A stretch of DNA of 64,000 nucleotides from Desulfuromonadaceae bacterium (GCA_028683855.1 JAQUHA010000004.1:1-64000), one strand, 5' to 3'; shown: positions 35,584-46,014, numbered from the stretch's first letter. The notes: a model not told the origin generated them from the letters alone. Numbers and translations are program-made.

Positions 35584-37044
35584 CTATTTTTTATTGCGTA
35601 CCGGCACTTTAAGCTGAGTGCTTACCATATCAACCACGGGTAATTGCGGTACAGAATTCAGACCATATTCTTTGGCAAGATCAATATCTTTTGGCACTGC
35701 CGCAAGAAGTGCCTCAGCAACCCTCTGATCAGCTGTACGATATCTCAGTTTAACCTCGACTGTTAAATACTTAGTCTTTTTCAGATTGCCTACACCATAG
35801 TAAACCTCTTTGAAACCTCTGGGGGGTATGGTTTCATGACGAGAGAAAGCTGTAATCACCCAGGGATCAGCTGCAAAATGGAAATTGCTGCCCATGCCGT
35901 CTGAGTTAAAAACACGGGTTTCAGGAGACAACGAACCATCCGTTTCCAAACTACCGCTTGACATAACTACTTTTCCGTTTTGATCTTTTGCCGTAATTTC
36001 AAGCCACATCTGACGAATATTTGTAAGGGATGTAGGGAGATTATGGCCGGCACGAAGATTTGAAACCTTAATCTTCAACTCCCGCAACTCTCCATCGCTG
36101 TATAAAGGGACAATCTCCAGACCGGCAGCGCTCTGCAAACGCTTTATCGCCATATCGTACTGCTGCATTGAACGCGCTGCCTGTTCCTTATCTCCACCCC
36201 TGGTAGCTGATTGAGCACTAAGATAAGCCAGAAGATAGTTTACTCCGCTAAAATAGTGTCTGTAATCAGATCGCTCCGGCTTTCTAAAATCAGTGGAGCT
36301 CTTTAGAAAGGTCTCTGTCTCGACCATGTGGCAATCCTGACACTGTATACCCTTTTGCGCGTAAGGACTCTGTTTCCACTCGTTATAGGTGGATTCGATC
36401 GGAAAGTGTTTATCGTAATGGTATACCTGATGGCAACCGGCGCAAAGATCCGCCTGATCGTGCAGCGGCGATTCAATGCACTCGTGAAACCCGCCTCCGC
36501 ATTCTGTATCGGGCTTTAGAGAACCTCGCTTTACCAGCTGAGCACCATCCTTGCCGTCATAACCGGGATTAAGAATCAGTGAGCCATTTTCAGGAACTTT
36601 CATTGGTGTTCTGGTATGCGTTGTACCGCTGACAGAGTGACATACGTCACATGAGACCCCCGCAAGAGCGAGAGATGAAAGTCCAGCCAAGCCAGGTTTT
36701 TTAAGTTCACCATTCATCATGGCAGCCGGAGAGTGACACCCTTCGCATTGACGCCCGATATCATGTCCGGCTGCCTTGACCGCCTTGTTTAGTTCACCCT
36801 GATATACCGGATCGCGTAATGCGAGACTATGAACTGAACCGCTCCACTCCTTATACTGTTTATCGTGACAGTCAGCGCAGGTTTGAGGTTCTGTGAATAC
36901 CGCCCCTGACTTTTCCCACTTGAAAAGCGACGGATAATACGGATAGAACTCACGGTCAACCGGAAATACATCCTGATCTGCAGCGGCAGGCAGTACTGTA
37001 ATAAAGCAAAGAATAAACAAAACTGGCAAAATTAAATATTTCAT
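35584..37044 (-). CDS. Periplasmic pentaheme c-type cytochrome (cytochrome c554-like)
   Basis: A 486-residue exported cytochrome. Signal peptide MKYLILPVLFILCFITVLPA, cleavage after AA at about 22. Five CxxCH haem sites occur at residues 56-60, 100-104, 132-136, 201-205 and 235-239. They lie within the first 240 residues, as in cytochrome c554/NrfA-related multihaem proteins. The C-terminal half (about 290-470) lacks haem sites and looks like a beta-rich binding domain. A CGGGFHEC stretch is not a haem motif. It probably carries electrons in the periplasm or at the outer membrane. A strong AAAGGAG site precedes the ATG. It could be a peripheral partner for metal or nitrogen-oxide reduction, but the substrate is unknown. 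Confidence 0.85.
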   Translation of the reverse strand: MKYLILPVLFILCFITVLPAAADQDVFPVDREFYPYYPSLFKWEKSGAVFTEPQTCADCHDKQYKEWSGSVHSLALRDPVYQGELNKAVKAAGHDIGRQCEGCHSPAAMMNGELKKPGLAGLSSLALAGVSCDVCHSVSGTTHTRTPMKVPENGSLILNPGYDGKDGAQLVKRGSLKPDTECGGGFHECIESPLHDQADLCAGCHQVYHYDKHFPIESTYNEWKQSPYAQKGIQCQDCHMVETETFLKSSTDFRKPERSDYRHYFSGVNYLLAYLSAQSATRGGDKEQAARSMQQYDMAIKRLQSAAGLEIVPLYSDGELRELKIKVSNLRAGHNLPTSLTNIRQMWLEITAKDQNGKVVMSSGSLETDGSLSPETRVFNSDGMGSNFHFAADPWVITAFSRHETIPPRGFKEVYYGVGNLKKTKYLTVEVKLRYRTADQRVAEALLAAVPKDIDLAKEYGLNSVPQLPVVDMVSTQLKVPVRNKK

Positions 37045-37148
37045 AGCAGGCTCCTTTCAGTTATGAACGATTCCACAACAGCAGCAGTTCAGCTCTTGCG
37101 AGCAGTTTATTATTGACGTATCAGGTGTGTAAAAGCTCCAGTCCGCCA

Positions 37149-39821
37149 CTATTTCAAACTCCTTATCTTCCCAAGACTCTCCTCCAACACCTGCCTCTTG
37201 CAAGCGGCATCAGTAAGTTTCATTCGCTCCTTTGCAACAATATCAGCCGGAGCTCGGTCTACAAAAGCGGGGCTCTCCAGTTTTTTTGAAAACATCTCAA
37301 TCTCTTTGTCGATTTTACTGATCTCCTTAAGTAGACGCTCCTCCTCAGCGGCAACATCCACCATCCCCTTTAAAGGGACGTAAATTCTTATATCACCAGT
37401 AACCTGTATCGATGCATCCTCAGGCTTCTCGATCTTGTAACCGATCGCAAGATCAGAGACCCTGGCAAGAGCCGAAATCGCGTTTTCATTATGCTTCATA
37501 ATAGTTTGTGCCGTTTCAGTATCGCATGAGAGGATGACGGCAATCGTCTTTGATGGTGGCACTTCCATCTCTCCACGAATATTACGGATTCCACCGATTA
37601 CAGACATAACTCTTTCCATTTCAGCGGCATCCTTAGTAAAAACAAGGTCATCAGAGTATTCCGGATAGGGCGCCAGCATTATAGATGAAGGAGAAATTTC
37701 TTCTCCTCCATCTTTTGGCAATGCCTGCCAGATCTCCTCCGTGATGAAGGGCATGAATGGATGAAGCAGGCGAAGCAGATTTTCAAGCGTGTACCAGAGA
37801 ACATACTGAACTGCCAGTTTGCGCTCCGGCGTACCGTTATATATGTCCTGCTTGGACAGTTCCAGATACCAATCGCAAAACTCGCTCCAGGTAAACTGAT
37901 AGAGAGCCATTGCACTCTCGTTGTAACGATAACCGGTCAGCGTTTCATCAACAATTCGCGCTGTTTCATTCAATCGATGCAGAATCCACTTGTCTCCCTG
38001 AGACAGTTCAAGCTGTTCAAGCGCAACTCCTTTCGGATCAAAACCTTCCAGATTCATCAAGCTGAAACGGGCGGCGTTCCAAACTTTATTGCAAAAATTG
38101 CGGTAGCCGGCAATACGATCTTCAGCAAGCTTTATATCACGCCCCTGAGCAGCAAAAGCAGCAAGGGTAAAACGGAAAGCATCTGTGCCATACTGCTCGA
38201 TAGTCGTCAGAGGATCTATTACATTTCCTTTTGATTTTGACATCTTATGCCCATGCGCATCTCGAACAAGAGCATGGATATATACGTCGGCAAATGGTAC
38301 TTCATCCATGAAATGCAGACCCATCATCATCATTCTGGCAACCCAGAAGAATAAAATATCAAACCCTGTAACCAGGCAGGATGTGGGGTAGAAAGTTTTA
38401 AGCTCCGCCGTCTGATCCGGCCACCCCATCGTTGAAAATGGCCAGAGTGCCGACGAGAACCAGGTATCCAGAACGTCAGTTTCCTGACGGAGTTCGTCGC
38501 TACCGCATTTACTGCACTTTTCGGGAGTTTCCATAGCTACAGTTATCTCACCGCAATGGTCACAGAACCATGCGGGAATCCGGTGCCCCCACCATATTTG
38601 ACGAGATACGCACCAGTCGCGAATGTTCTCCATCCAGTCGTAATATGTGTTTTCCCACTGTTTTGGAAGAATTCGTGTTTTACCGCTTTTTACCGCTTCA
38701 ACTGCTCGTTCTGCTAAAGGAGCCACCTTGACATACCACTGAAGTGAAAGATACGGCTCAACAACAGTTTTGCATCGATAGCACCCTCCGACCGACATTG
38801 GATGATCGTCAACCTTATCCATATTTCCGGCAGCTTCCAGATCAGCAAGAATCCGCTTTCTCGCTTCAAAGCGATCCATCCCCTCATACTGCTTACCTGC
38901 GGAATTTATTATACCAGACTCATCAAGCACATTTATTTTATCAAGTCCATGACGCAGACCAACCTCAAAATCGTTGAAATCGTGAGCCGGCGTAATTTTC
39001 ACAACTCCTGTGCCGAATTCACGGTCAACATAATCATCCGCCACTACAGGGATTTCACGCCCGACAAGCGGGAGAAGTACTTTTTTCCCGACAAGATCCG
39101 CATAACGCTCATCATCAGGGTGTACCGCCACAGCAGTATCACCAAGCATAGTCTCTGGACGGGTAGTGGCTACAATCACAAATCGACCCGGTTCGCCAAC
39201 CACCGGATAGCGGATATGCCACAGATGCCCCTTATGATCCTCATGCTCAACTTCAATATCAGAGAGGGCGGTATGACAACGTGGACACCAGTTTATCAGC
39301 CGGTTATCGCGGTAAATGAGTCCGTCTTCGTACAATTTTACAAAAACTGTTCTTACAGCTTTTGAAAGACCCTCATCCATTGTAAAGCGTTCTCGTTCCC
39401 AGTCGCATGAAGCGCCAAGACGCTTCAGCTGACCGATAATCTGACCACCGGATTCACCCTTCCATTGCCATACTCTATCGATAAAAGCTTCTCGCCCAAG
39501 ATCATGGCGATCCTTGCCCTCAGCTGCCAACTGCCGCTCGACAACATTCTGTGTGGCTATACCGGCATGGTCAGTGCCAGGCATCCAGAGCACATTGTAT
39601 CCCTGCATCCGTTTCCATCGGCAGAGGATATCCTGCAGGGTATTATTAAGAGCGTGCCCCATGTGCAGAGCACCGGTAACATTGGGGGGAGGAATAACTA
39701 TTGAGTACGCTTTTTTATCAGATTCAGAAGCAGCGCGGAAATAGCCTTTTTCACTCCACTCCTCATACCATCTTTTTTCAACATCGTGGGGTTCGTACCC
39801 TTTGGTAAGTTCTCTGGTCAT
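37149..39821 (-). CDS. valS: Valyl-tRNA synthetase
   Basis: An 890-residue class I tRNA synthetase. The HIGH motif reads PPPNVTGALHMGHALN near 45-60, the KMSKS motif is GHKMSKSKGNVIDP, and the editing domain has TTRPETMLGDTAVAVHP. A coiled-coil C-terminal arm (EEERLLKEISKIDKEIEMFSKKL) is characteristic of ValRS and separates it from IleRS and LeuRS. I use the ATG at 39821, which has AGGA eight bases upstream; the ATG three codons earlier is directly abutted by that site. Confidence 0.97.
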   Translation of the reverse strand: MTRELTKGYEPHDVEKRWYEEWSEKGYFRAASESDKKAYSIVIPPPNVTGALHMGHALNNTLQDILCRWKRMQGYNVLWMPGTDHAGIATQNVVERQLAAEGKDRHDLGREAFIDRVWQWKGESGGQIIGQLKRLGASCDWERERFTMDEGLSKAVRTVFVKLYEDGLIYRDNRLINWCPRCHTALSDIEVEHEDHKGHLWHIRYPVVGEPGRFVIVATTRPETMLGDTAVAVHPDDERYADLVGKKVLLPLVGREIPVVADDYVDREFGTGVVKITPAHDFNDFEVGLRHGLDKINVLDESGIINSAGKQYEGMDRFEARKRILADLEAAGNMDKVDDHPMSVGGCYRCKTVVEPYLSLQWYVKVAPLAERAVEAVKSGKTRILPKQWENTYYDWMENIRDWCVSRQIWWGHRIPAWFCDHCGEITVAMETPEKCSKCGSDELRQETDVLDTWFSSALWPFSTMGWPDQTAELKTFYPTSCLVTGFDILFFWVARMMMMGLHFMDEVPFADVYIHALVRDAHGHKMSKSKGNVIDPLTTIEQYGTDAFRFTLAAFAAQGRDIKLAEDRIAGYRNFCNKVWNAARFSLMNLEGFDPKGVALEQLELSQGDKWILHRLNETARIVDETLTGYRYNESAMALYQFTWSEFCDWYLELSKQDIYNGTPERKLAVQYVLWYTLENLLRLLHPFMPFITEEIWQALPKDGGEEISPSSIMLAPYPEYSDDLVFTKDAAEMERVMSVIGGIRNIRGEMEVPPSKTIAVILSCDTETAQTIMKHNENAISALARVSDLAIGYKIEKPEDASIQVTGDIRIYVPLKGMVDVAAEEERLLKEISKIDKEIEMFSKKLESPAFVDRAPADIVAKERMKLTDAACKRQVLEESLGKIRSLK

Positions 39822-39888
39822 CCAAATCATCCTTTACAAATTTTGTCTGATTCCGGCTTTAAGATAAGCAGCATCAACTAACTGCCCA

Positions 39889-40863
39889 TCAGTTAAAAGG
39901 AAACTGGATTGTCGCACCCAGATAATTCTTCGCAATAGATGATGCCCTGTTTTGCAGCTGCGGAATAGGCACATTAACAACTATCGTCGACTTTATTCCA
40001 AACATTTTTTCAAATCCTAAACTTATAAGACCCAATGGATCAGTTAATACAAGAGCAGTATGATCATACCAACGCAGTTCCGGTTTGCTCTTTATTGACT
40101 CCCGCCATGGCTCAAAAACGTATGCTCCCAAAAGAGAACCACCGATTGGAGTTACAAAAATATCCTGAATAGAGGGTTTTTCGGCAATACACTCCACACC
40201 AAACTCATACGCCGCAGAGAGTAGAGCTGAATATGCAAACGAGTACGCCTGATTCAGCCCGCGTTCTCTTGCACGAATATAATACGTAGCTCCCCAGTAA
40301 GGGTGTAGAATGTAGTTGATGTAAAATTTATCCTTATCCATTACAGGGTTGACAAAATTTCTTTTATATTTATCAAAACCAGCCTTCTTTTGCTCAGGTG
40401 TCCACGCAGAGAAACTTTCAGGCATAACATAAGTTATTGCAACGGCGACTATTTGCCCGCCAACAACTACTCCGGTATCTCTAAAAATACCATCCCAGTC
40501 TGGCTGACGCTGTTCAGAAACAGGTTTACCCGGCTCTGGCAGCGTAGCAACCGTTTCTCCCGCCGGTGCTATCTTTTCATTTTCAAGAGTTGACTCCGTA
40601 ACACCCTGAGATTCTGAGCTTTTTGTTATCTGTTTCCCCTCTTCGATAACTACTGCGTCAGGATTTGATTTCTGACTTTCCTCTACCACGGGAGAATCAC
40701 CAGGCATGGGTTGACTTAAGTCAGCTCCATTCTGGACTGTAGCGGAGTCAGCAGCAAACAGATTGGTCTCTCCTGTTAGAAAAAAAAGTGTGAGTGTAAA
40801 AATGACTGTAATCATTCGTAAAACAGATGGACATTTGGTAGTATGTCCCAGATAAAAGTTCAC
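39889..40863 (-). CDS. Exported DUF3943-like envelope protein
   Basis: A 324-residue exported protein. A hydrophobic signal occupies about 15-38 (MITVIFTLTLFFLTG). A low-complexity Glu/Ser/Pro-rich linker lies between 40 and 115. The conserved C-terminal part begins near 120 and includes FYINYILHPYWGATYYIRARERG and YEFGVECIAEKPSIQDIFVTPIGGSLLGAYVFEPW, which match the DUF3943 family as I know it. It starts with GTG after AGAGGTT. Function unknown; likely a membrane-associated or periplasmic envelope protein. Confidence 0.7.
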   Translation of the reverse strand: MNFYLGHTTKCPSVLRMITVIFTLTLFFLTGETNLFAADSATVQNGADLSQPMPGDSPVVEESQKSNPDAVVIEEGKQITKSSESQGVTESTLENEKIAPAGETVATLPEPGKPVSEQRQPDWDGIFRDTGVVVGGQIVAVAITYVMPESFSAWTPEQKKAGFDKYKRNFVNPVMDKDKFYINYILHPYWGATYYIRARERGLNQAYSFAYSALLSAAYEFGVECIAEKPSIQDIFVTPIGGSLLGAYVFEPWRESIKSKPELRWYDHTALVLTDPLGLISLGFEKMFGIKSTIVVNVPIPQLQNRASSIAKNYLGATIQFPFN

Positions 40864-40973
40864 TTTGTAACCTCTTTAAGATTGTATTTTTCAACGATAA
40901 TTTAAACGGCTATAAATGCCATTTAAAACCTTATCTTGTCAATTTTTTTTGATCAATGAGACCCTCTTTTTCT

Positions 40974-41002
40974 TTGTCTTGACGAAAGAAACTTACTATA
41001 CT
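40974..41002 (+). promoter_or_regulatory. Sigma-70-type promoter upstream of the phosphohexomutase gene
   Basis: TTGTCT at 40974-40979 and TATACT at 40997-41002 are separated by exactly 17 bases. This is the best -35/-10 pair seen in the window. It lies 51 bp upstream of the ATG at 41054 and should drive the phosphohexomutase-nifU-nifS unit. Confidence 0.6.
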
Positions 41003-41053
41003 ATTCTAAAACGACTAAAGATGTCCTGTTATCATTTAAACGGGGGGGGAGCG

Positions 41054-42472
41054 ATGGCGGAAATCAAATTTGGAACTTCTGGCTGGCGTGGGATTCTCTG
41101 TGAGGATTTCACTTTTAACAACGTAAAAACTGTTGTTCAGGCAATAGCTGAAACCGTTAAAACCTCTGGAGAGCAGGAGAAAGGTATAGTAATAAGCTGT
41201 GACACCCGGTTTATGGGTCAGAAGTTCGTTGAAGCAGCCGCAACCGTATTGGCTGGTGCCGGGATAAAATCTTTTGTATGTGAGCGCGACACCCCAACTC
41301 CTGTAATTTCATACGAAATACTCCGACGCGGAGCTGCCGGAGCAATTAACTTTACCGCCAGCCACAACCCGCCGGAATACAACGGTGTGAAGTTCTCACC
41401 CTCATGGGGGGGACCGGCTCTCCCCGAAACAACCGGAGAAATTGAGCGACTTGCAAATGCAATGACAGGGACTGAATCTTACAGGGAACTCCAGTTTGAA
41501 CGTGCAGTTGAATGCGGACTGATAGAAATAATAAATCCCCGTAACAGCTACCTTGAAGCGTTAGAGGATAAAGTAGATTTTGACGTCATAAAAAAATTGG
41601 GGAAGATTGCTTTAAATCCATTATACGGAACTGCCCGCGGTTATCTTGATGAACCGCTCCGTACACATGGAGCTTCATACAGCATTATCAACAATCACCT
41701 TGACCCATATTTTGGCGGTCAACCTCCAGAACCATCTGAGTCTCATATCCCTGATTTTATCACTTTAGTTAAGAATGATCCTGAGATAAAACTGGGAATA
41801 GCAACTGACGGAGATGCCGATCGCTTTGGAATTCTGGATGCAGACGGCAGCTATATAGAACCGAACTATATTATAGCACTGCTCCTCGACTATCTGATTC
41901 GAATACGGAAACTTGAAGGTGGCGTAGCTCGCTCTGTTGCTACTTCACACCTTATCGATGCCGTAGCAAAAAAACATGGCGTGGCGGTATATGAGACACC
42001 GGTGGGTTTCAAATACATAGGAGAACTGATCTGCCAGGACAAACTGGTTATCGGCGGAGAAGAGAGCGCCGGTCTGACAATTAAGGGGCATATACCTGAG
42101 AAAGACGGCATACTGGCCTGTTTTCTTGTTGCAGAGATGGCAGCCCGTGAGGGGAAAAGCATACGTGAGCTGCTTGAACGACTTTATGGCGAAGTGGGTC
42201 GCTTCATCACCAGGCGCGACAACCTTAAGCTCTCACCTGAACTTGAAACTGCGTACAAATATAAGATTAATGAGCTTCCCAAAGAAATAGCCGGAACAAA
42301 AGTAACTGATATTATCAAAGTCGATGGCACTAAACTTCTTTTGGCTGACGGAAGCTGGATGCTGTTTCGTAAATCCGGGACAGAGCCGGTAGTGCGACTG
42401 TACGGTGAGGCCGGCAACGAAGCCCGTCTTGCTGAAGTTATGACAGCAGGCAGAAACTTTATTCTGGGATAA
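41054..42472 (+). CDS. Phosphoglucomutase/phosphomannomutase-family phosphohexomutase
   Basis: A 472-residue enzyme that interconverts hexose 1- and 6-phosphates (glucose or mannose type). The N-terminus is KFGTSGWRG; the phospho-serine loop is TASHNPPEYNGVKF; the Mg-binding loop DGDADRFG; the sugar-binding GGEESAG; and the phosphate-binding RKSGTEPVVRLYGE. All domains are complete. The ATG at 41054 follows a G-rich run, and the longer frame upstream (from 40916) has no ribosome site and covers the promoter. The gene is 40 bp before nifU. It could supply glucose-1-P for glycogen or mannose-1-P for envelope sugars. Confidence 0.92.
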   Translation: MAEIKFGTSGWRGILCEDFTFNNVKTVVQAIAETVKTSGEQEKGIVISCDTRFMGQKFVEAAATVLAGAGIKSFVCERDTPTPVISYEILRRGAAGAINFTASHNPPEYNGVKFSPSWGGPALPETTGEIERLANAMTGTESYRELQFERAVECGLIEIINPRNSYLEALEDKVDFDVIKKLGKIALNPLYGTARGYLDEPLRTHGASYSIINNHLDPYFGGQPPEPSESHIPDFITLVKNDPEIKLGIATDGDADRFGILDADGSYIEPNYIIALLLDYLIRIRKLEGGVARSVATSHLIDAVAKKHGVAVYETPVGFKYIGELICQDKLVIGGEESAGLTIKGHIPEKDGILACFLVAEMAAREGKSIRELLERLYGEVGRFITRRDNLKLSPELETAYKYKINELPKEIAGTKVTDIIKVDGTKLLLADGSWMLFRKSGTEPVVRLYGEAGNEARLAEVMTAGRNFILG

Positions 42473-42512
42473 AAGACCAAAATAAGACTTAATTTACAAG
42501 GAGATAAAATTT

Positions 42513-43385
42513 ATGTGGGATTACACACCTACAGTCAAGGATCATTTTTTGAATCCGCGCAATGTGGGGGATATCGTGGATGCGGACGCAGTTGGTGAAG
42601 TTGGCAGTCTTGCATGCGGTGATGCCCTGAAACTTTTTTTAAAGCTTGATGAAAACAAGGAAAAGATAGTTGATGCCAAGTTTCAGACCTTCGGTTGCGC
42701 CAGTGCTATTGCTTCTTCATCAGCATTAACCGAAATGGTCAAGGGAAAAACTCTTGATGAAGCCCTCGCAGTCAGCAATCAGGATATTGCAGATTTTCTC
42801 GGTGGTCTGCCTGAGGAAAAAATGCACTGTTCGGTTATGGGACAGGAGGCACTGGAAGTTGCAATTTACAAATATCGCGGTATGGAGATGCCTGCACACG
42901 ATAGCGAACATGACCATGGGTCGGCATACCCTGATTATGAGGGGGAAATTGTCTGCAAATGCTTCGGCATTACTGATGCTTTTCTAAAAAAAGTGATTGA
43001 AACAAATGCATTAACTACTGCAGAGCAGGTTACAAATTTTACAAAGGCTGGTGGTGCCTGTGGCGGTTGCATACCAAAAATTAAAGACCTTATAGCGCAG
43101 GTACTGGGTGAGGCTGAGGCAAAGCCGCGAACCCGTCCGGAAAAGCTGTCAAACATGAAGAAGATGCAGCTCATACAGGAAGTTCTTGAGAGGGATATTC
43201 GTCCTCTGCTCTGGACAGACGGGGGCGATTTGGAGCTTATTGACATTGACGGCTCCATAGTACAGGTAGCTTTCAGAAAAGCCTGCGCAGGTTGCGCATC
43301 ATCAGGCAACACAGCACGTATGGTTGAAGCAAAGCTTCGTGACCTTGTAGCAGAAGATATTATTGTAGAGGAGGTTTCTCAGTGA
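42513..43385 (+). CDS. nifU: Fe-S cluster scaffold protein NifU
   Basis: A 290-residue three-domain scaffold. The N-terminal IscU-like domain carries ACGDALKLFLKLDE, FGCASAIASS and EKMHCSVMG. A central [2Fe-2S] BFD-type domain (KCFGITDAF, GGACGGCIPKIKDLI) lies between. The C-terminal Nfu domain has DGGDLELIDID and FRKACAGCASS. This full NifU layout is typical of nitrogen-fixing and epsilon/delta bacteria, but no nif genes are near, so it may be the general cluster-building system. An AGGAG site is upstream and its end overlaps nifS. Confidence 0.96.
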   Translation: MWDYTPTVKDHFLNPRNVGDIVDADAVGEVGSLACGDALKLFLKLDENKEKIVDAKFQTFGCASAIASSSALTEMVKGKTLDEALAVSNQDIADFLGGLPEEKMHCSVMGQEALEVAIYKYRGMEMPAHDSEHDHGSAYPDYEGEIVCKCFGITDAFLKKVIETNALTTAEQVTNFTKAGGACGGCIPKIKDLIAQVLGEAEAKPRTRPEKLSNMKKMQLIQEVLERDIRPLLWTDGGDLELIDIDGSIVQVAFRKACAGCASSGNTARMVEAKLRDLVAEDIIVEEVSQ

Positions 43386-44557
43386 AAGAGATCTACCTCG
43401 ACAACAACGCAACCACAAAGGTTGATGAAGCTGTTTTTGAAGAGATGCGCCCCTATTTTTGTGAATTGTACGGCAACCCGAGCTCTATGCACTTTTTCGG
43501 GGGGCAGGTTCAGAGCAAAGTTAATGAGGCAAGGGAACGTGTAGCCGCTCTTCTTGGCTCACAACCGGATGAAATAATTTTTACGGCATGCGGAACCGAA
43601 AGTGACAACGCTGCAATCCGTTCAGCACTGGAGGTCTTTCCTGAACGCCATCACATAATCACCAGTCGCGTTGAACACCCTGCCGTACTGACCCAATGTC
43701 GTAATTTAAGACAGAAAGGGTATCGTGTAACAGAAATCGGAGTTGATGCGACTGGTCAACTTGACATGGATGAGTTAAAAAACAGCGTGGATGATGACAC
43801 CGCCATTGTCTCTCTTATGTGGGCTAACAATGAAACGGGTGTAATATTCCCGGTTCAGGAGGCAGCTGAACTGGTTAAATCCAAGGGTGCTTTATTTCAT
43901 AGCGATGCAGTCCAGGCAATTGGCAAAATTCCAATTAATATGGCTGAATCGCAAATAGATATGCTCTCGCTTTCCGGGCATAAACTCCACGCTCCCAAAG
44001 GGATTGGAGCATTATACGTCAGGCGGGGAACTCCATTCCGCCCGTTTATGGTAGGTGGGCATCAGGAGAAGAGCCGACGTGCCGGCACTGAAAATGCCGC
44101 GGCAATCGTTGCACTCGGCAAAGCCTGCGAACTTGCCGGACAGAGCATGAACCTGGAAAACACCGTCGTAAAAGATCAGCGGGATCGCCTCCAAAACGCA
44201 TTGATGACAGCAGTTCCACACGCCCGGATTAACGGGGGCGGGGCTGAAAGACTCCCTAATACGACATCTATAGCATTTGAATTTGTCGAGGGGGAAGCTA
44301 TACTGCTGCTCCTCTCTGAATTTGGTATCTGCGCATCCTCAGGCAGCGCCTGCACATCAGGCTCACTCGAGCCGTCCCACGTTCTTCGGGCTATGGGTGT
44401 ACCATTCACCTGCGCTCACGGATCAATCCGCTTTTCACTATCCCGTTTTACAACGGATGCCGAGATAGATACCGTTATTCGCGAAATGCCACCCATAATT
44501 GCTAAACTTCGACAGATGTCTCCATTTGGAAGAGAATTTCTAAAAGCAGGGGTTTAA
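43382..44557 (+). CDS. nifS: Cysteine desulfurase NifS
   Basis: A 391-residue PLP enzyme that delivers sulfur from cysteine to NifU. It begins with GTG overlapping the nifU TGA (GTGA), starting KEIYLDNNATTKVDE. The PLP lysine is in LSLSGHKLHAPKG, and the persulfide-forming Cys is in SSGSACTSGSLEPSHVLRAMG. The overlap and the terminator after it mark the end of the unit. It could also be named iscS-like; the NifS/NifU pair favours NifS. Confidence 0.95.
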   Translation: MKEIYLDNNATTKVDEAVFEEMRPYFCELYGNPSSMHFFGGQVQSKVNEARERVAALLGSQPDEIIFTACGTESDNAAIRSALEVFPERHHIITSRVEHPAVLTQCRNLRQKGYRVTEIGVDATGQLDMDELKNSVDDDTAIVSLMWANNETGVIFPVQEAAELVKSKGALFHSDAVQAIGKIPINMAESQIDMLSLSGHKLHAPKGIGALYVRRGTPFRPFMVGGHQEKSRRAGTENAAAIVALGKACELAGQSMNLENTVVKDQRDRLQNALMTAVPHARINGGGAERLPNTTSIAFEFVEGEAILLLLSEFGICASSGSACTSGSLEPSHVLRAMGVPFTCAHGSIRFSLSRFTTDAEIDTVIREMPPIIAKLRQMSPFGREFLKAGV

Positions 44558-44577
44558 CAGTTCTATTCAGAACAGAT

Positions 44578-44616
44578 AAGAGGGCGACCATTTTCTGGCC
44601 GCCCTCTTATTTTTTT
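44578..44616 (+). terminator. Rho-independent terminator after nifS
   Basis: The arms AAGAGGGCGACC (44578-44589) and GGCCGCCCTCTT (44597-44608) form a GC-rich stem with one mismatched pair and a 7-nt loop, followed by a run of T. It ends the phosphohexomutase-nifU-nifS unit and separates it from sucB. Confidence 0.9.
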
Positions 44617-44700
44617 CTGGAGAAACATTGAATTTAGGATAGAATGTTCGCCGTTATATTCGTTATAAAAAAATGATTTCAATAGGTTTATGAGGTCAAT

Positions 44701-45993
44701 ATGGAAATAAAGATACCTGAGATCGGCGAGTCCGTACGCGAGGCACTACTGGCAAAATGGTTTAAAAAGAGCGGTGATTTTGTCAAACGTGATGAACCTC
44801 TTTGCGAAATCGAAACCGATAAAATTACATTGGATCTGAATGCCGGAGCTTCCGGCATACTTTCAATCTCTGTAGCTGAGGGGGTGACTGTATCGGTCGG
44901 AGTTGAAATAGGTCAGATAGAAGAATCCGCTTCTGCTCACGAGACAGCAGACAACTCACCTGAAAGCAGAGCTCTACCGATATACTCCGAAGCACCTTCA
45001 TCGCCATCTTTACGCCGTCAAATGCGCGAGCACAACATCTCAAGCAGAGAATTGACAGGGAGCGGCAAAGAGGGACGCCTTACCCATGAAGATCTTGCGT
45101 CAAGAATTGACGAGAAATCAAAAGAACCACCTTCGGCGAGACCGTCACAACCGATGGAATCAACTCTCTTTAATATTGAACAGCAAACATCCATAAGGAA
45201 ATCCGGCGTTCAGACCCCACCAGCCGTTTCTATTAAAGAATCTGCAGAACATCAAATGTTGGTAAAATCCGAAGACACTCTCCCCTATCTTTCTGACCGC
45301 GAGGAGCGCAGACCTATGTCCCCGCTTCGTAAAAGAGTCGCTGAACGCCTTGTGGCTGCACGCCAAGAAACTGCCATGCTTACAACCTTTAACGAAGTAG
45401 ATATGTCTAAAGTAAATATACTGCGGAACAACTTTAGAGAAGAGTTTATCAAAAAGTACGGAATTAAGTTGGGGTTTATGCCATTTTTTGTAAAAGCCTG
45501 CAGTGAAGCTCTCAGCGAGTTTCCGCTTGTTAATGCCAGCATTGATGGTGAGGAGATTGTATTACACAATTTTTTCAACATTGGAGTTGCGATCGGTGGC
45601 GCGAAGGGGTTGGTTGTTCCGGTCTTGCGTGATGCGGATAAACTTGAGTTCCATGAAATAGACAGGTCGATAATCAGTTTTTCAGAAAAAATAAAAAATA
45701 ATCAGCTTACTATATCCGACCTGCAGGGTGGAACATTCACGATAAGTAACGGTGGAGTTTACGGCTCTATGCTCTCCACACCTATTCTTAACCCGCCTCA
45801 AAGTGCAGTTCTTGGAATGCACGCAATTCAGGATCGACCGGTTGTACGAGACGGTCAGATAGTTATCAGGGCAATGATGTATCTGGCGCTCTCATATGAT
45901 CACAGGATAATTGACGGACGCGAGGCTGTTGGATTTCTAAAAAAAGTAAAAGATTACATAGAAGCGGCAGACGAATCATTATTTCAAAATTGA
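44701..45993 (+). CDS. sucB: 2-oxoglutarate dehydrogenase E2 (dihydrolipoyl succinyltransferase)
   Basis: A 430-residue E2 component. The lipoyl domain (1-80) has the lipoylation lysine in [13 protein letters not shown] linker follows, then an E3-binding domain with [14 protein letters not shown] and [12 protein letters not shown] (about 100-140). The catalytic domain ends with [16 protein letters not shown], which carries the active-site His and Asp. The N-terminal [17 protein letters not shown] pattern is that of 2-oxoglutarate rather than pyruvate E2. A GAGGT site precedes the ATG. It is followed by lpd, but no E1 (sucA) gene is in the window. Confidence 0.93.
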   Translation: MEIKIPEIGESVREALLAKWFKKSGDFVKRDEPLCEIETDKITLDLNAGASGILSISVAEGVTVSVGVEIGQIEESASAHETADNSPESRALPIYSEAPSSPSLRRQMREHNISSRELTGSGKEGRLTHEDLASRIDEKSKEPPSARPSQPMESTLFNIEQQTSIRKSGVQTPPAVSIKESAEHQMLVKSEDTLPYLSDREERRPMSPLRKRVAERLVAARQETAMLTTFNEVDMSKVNILRNNFREEFIKKYGIKLGFMPFFVKACSEALSEFPLVNASIDGEEIVLHNFFNIGVAIGGAKGLVVPVLRDADKLEFHEIDRSIISFSEKIKNNQLTISDLQGGTFTISNGGVYGSMLSTPILNPPQSAVLGMHAIQDRPVVRDGQIVIRAMMYLALSYDHRIIDGREAVGFLKKVKDYIEAADESLFQN

Positions 45994-46014
45994 TCTGCTG
46001 AATGGAGATTTGTG

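Noticed and set aside
36510..36525. Sixth haem site in the cytochrome (CGGGFHEC region)
   Set aside because: The spacing does not fit CxxCH or known variants such as CxxxCH or CxxxxCH.
35500..37148. Possible c-di-GMP (GEMM) riboswitch near the cytochrome gene, as often seen in Geobacter relatives
   Set aside because: The 104-bp leader at 37045-37148 contains a small GCTC-GCAA-GAGC hairpin but not the conserved GEMM core sequences.
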